NCBI GenBank assembly: GCA_003551325.1
Contig: PUMK01000105.1
Coordinates: 1 to 7,531 of the forward strand
Source of the DNA: Candidatus Acetothermia bacterium
GTDB taxonomy: Bacteria; Bipolaricaulota; Bipolaricaulia; Bipolaricaulales; Bipolaricaulaceae
Direction: 5' to 3'
Length of the DNA stretch: 7,531 nucleotides
Part shown: piece by piece, positions 6,893-7,531 of the stretch
Numbering within the stretch: position 1 is the first letter of the stretch
Layout of the letters: each line of letters opens with the position of its first letter
Notes under the pieces: model-generated
Told to the model about the DNA's origin: nothing
The model's input: only the letters and a program-made list of their open reading frames with translations
The model's database searches: none
Program-made: the position numbers and the translations under genes

Positions 6893-6896
6893 GAAG

Positions 6897-7531
6897 ATGG
6901 CTGGGCATTCCAAGTGGGCGAACATCAAGTACCGTAAGGAACGACAGGACAAGAAGCGTTCCAACATGTTCGCCCGGTTGATCCGTGAGATCATGGTTGC
7001 CGCACGGGAGGACCCCAGCCTGGAGAGCAATGCAACGCTGGCCTCGGCCGTCGAACGTGCACGCGTAGCCAACATGCCCAAGGAGAACATCGAGCGCGCC
7101 ATCAAACGCGCATCGGGAGAAGGCGACGGGGCTCGGTTGGAGGAAGTCCTTTATGAAGGCTATGGCCCCGGGGGTGTAGCAATCCTCGTACGTACGCTCA
7201 CCGACAACCGAAACCGCACAGCGTCCGTCATGCGCCATGCATTCGACACGGGTGGAGGATCGTTGGGATCCGAGGGATGCGTAGCCTGGCAATTCGAGCG
7301 AAGGGGGAGCGTTCAGGTGGAGCACCTCCCCGAGGACATGGACCAGGAAGAACTCGTCTTGCTGGCAATCGAACACGGAGCAGAGGATTTCGTCGAGGAC
7401 AACGGAGCGTTGATCTTCCACACACAGCCCACCGATGTGGCGCAGCTTCGGGACGGACTGAGAAACTTGGGCGTCGAGGTCACGCGTGCCATCATCAACC
7501 TCGAGCCCAAGACCACGGTGCGCGTGGAGGG
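6897..7531 (+). CDS. yebC: YebC/TACO1-family protein, N-terminal 211 residues (3' end outside window)
   Basis: The frame opens with MAGHSKWANIKYRKERQDKK, the canonical start of the YebC family, and continues without a stop to the window edge. About 211 of the usual 240-250 residues are present. Family landmarks in order are the N-terminal helical domain (FARLIREIMVAAR, 24-36), RARVANMPKENIERAIKRASGEG (53-75), YEGYGPGGVAILVRTLTDNRNRT (86-108), RHAFDTGGGSLGSEGCVAWQFERRG (112-136), and the last visible piece, ending in LEPKTTVRVEG. YebC was long annotated as a transcriptional regulator. More recent work on YebC and mitochondrial TACO1 points instead to a ribosome-associated role in easing stalls at proline-rich stretches. 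Compared with common members, the segment between AAR and the ESN residues is short (EDPSL). In many bacteria ruvC follows yebC; that would lie beyond the window. The gene is transcribed away from the sirtuin operon. Confidence 0.97.
   Translation, partial: MAGHSKWANIKYRKERQDKKRSNMFARLIREIMVAAREDPSLESNATLASAVERARVANMPKENIERAIKRASGEGDGARLEEVLYEGYGPGGVAILVRTLTDNRNRTASVMRHAFDTGGGSLGSEGCVAWQFERRGSVQVEHLPEDMDQEELVLLAIEHGAEDFVEDNGALIFHTQPTDVAQLRDGLRNLGVEVTRAIINLEPKTTVRVE

Noticed and set aside
6806..7105. A 100-residue N-terminal extension of the sirtuin
   Set aside because: The extension is antisense to yebC, whose protein is strongly conserved. Sirtuins of this type begin shortly before the GAGVS motif, which matches the ATG at 6805.
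6873..7421. A 182-residue open frame on the - strand at the right edge
   Set aside because: It is the reverse shadow of yebC, which begins MAGHSKWANIK and runs off the window.
1..7531. A defence island, CRISPR array, retron, phage or transposon
   Set aside because: No repeat array, transposase, integrase, reverse transcriptase or toxin-antitoxin motif is visible. The sirtuin is a short stand-alone class-U enzyme without the large fused domains of Sir2 defence proteins.

Overview
The window is GC-rich bacterial DNA and almost entirely coding. It holds the 3' end of an ftsX-like gene on the + strand (left edge), a compact run of seven genes on the - strand, and the 5' part of a yebC gene on the + strand (right edge). 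The only intergenic space longer than a few bases is the 91-bp divergent region 6806-6896. No rRNA, tRNA, CRISPR array, insertion sequence or phage gene is visible. Genes on both strands share the same GC-rich codon style, so this looks like ordinary chromosome. The species cannot be fixed from the sequence. The sirtuin resembles the Thermotoga class-U type, and the gene mix would suit a deep-branching, perhaps uncultivated, bacterial lineage. That is a low-confidence impression.

Layout, left to right: 2-556 (+) is the C-terminal part of FtsX, the membrane subunit of the FtsEX division complex, cut by the window edge. It meets tail to tail, with a 31-bp overlap of coding sequence, a MacB-type ABC permease (526-1710, -). 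Reading leftward on the - strand in transcription order, the operon is: class-U sirtuin (6805-6032), stand-alone CinA C-terminal/PncC-type NMN amidohydrolase (6048-5578), alkaline-phosphatase-superfamily phosphodiesterase (5581-4007), eight-helix flippase-like membrane protein (4002-2944), secreted protein of unknown function (2947-2384), ABC ATPase (2387-1707) and ABC permease (1710-526). The junctions are a 17-bp overlap, a 4-bp overlap, a 4-bp gap, and then three 4-bp ATGA overlaps. This strongly suggests one translationally coupled transcript.

Functionally the operon falls into three pairs or modules. The sirtuin and the PncC-like enzyme both belong to NAD/pyridine-nucleotide metabolism. 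The phosphodiesterase and the flippase-like protein look like a lipid- or phospho-substrate pair. The secreted protein, ATPase and permease form an export or mechanotransmission ABC module that has an uncharacterised exported protein and no membrane-fusion protein in the operon. Divergently, yebC (6897 to the window end) starts from a good sigma70-like promoter in the 91-bp gap. It was recognised from the canonical MAGHSKWANIK start and runs off the window without a stop.

Nothing here amounts to a clearly new defence or mobile system. The parts most worth a second look are the sirtuin-PncC overlap, the unknown exported protein in the ABC module, the FtsX/permease tail-to-tail overlap, and the possibly leaderless start of the operon.
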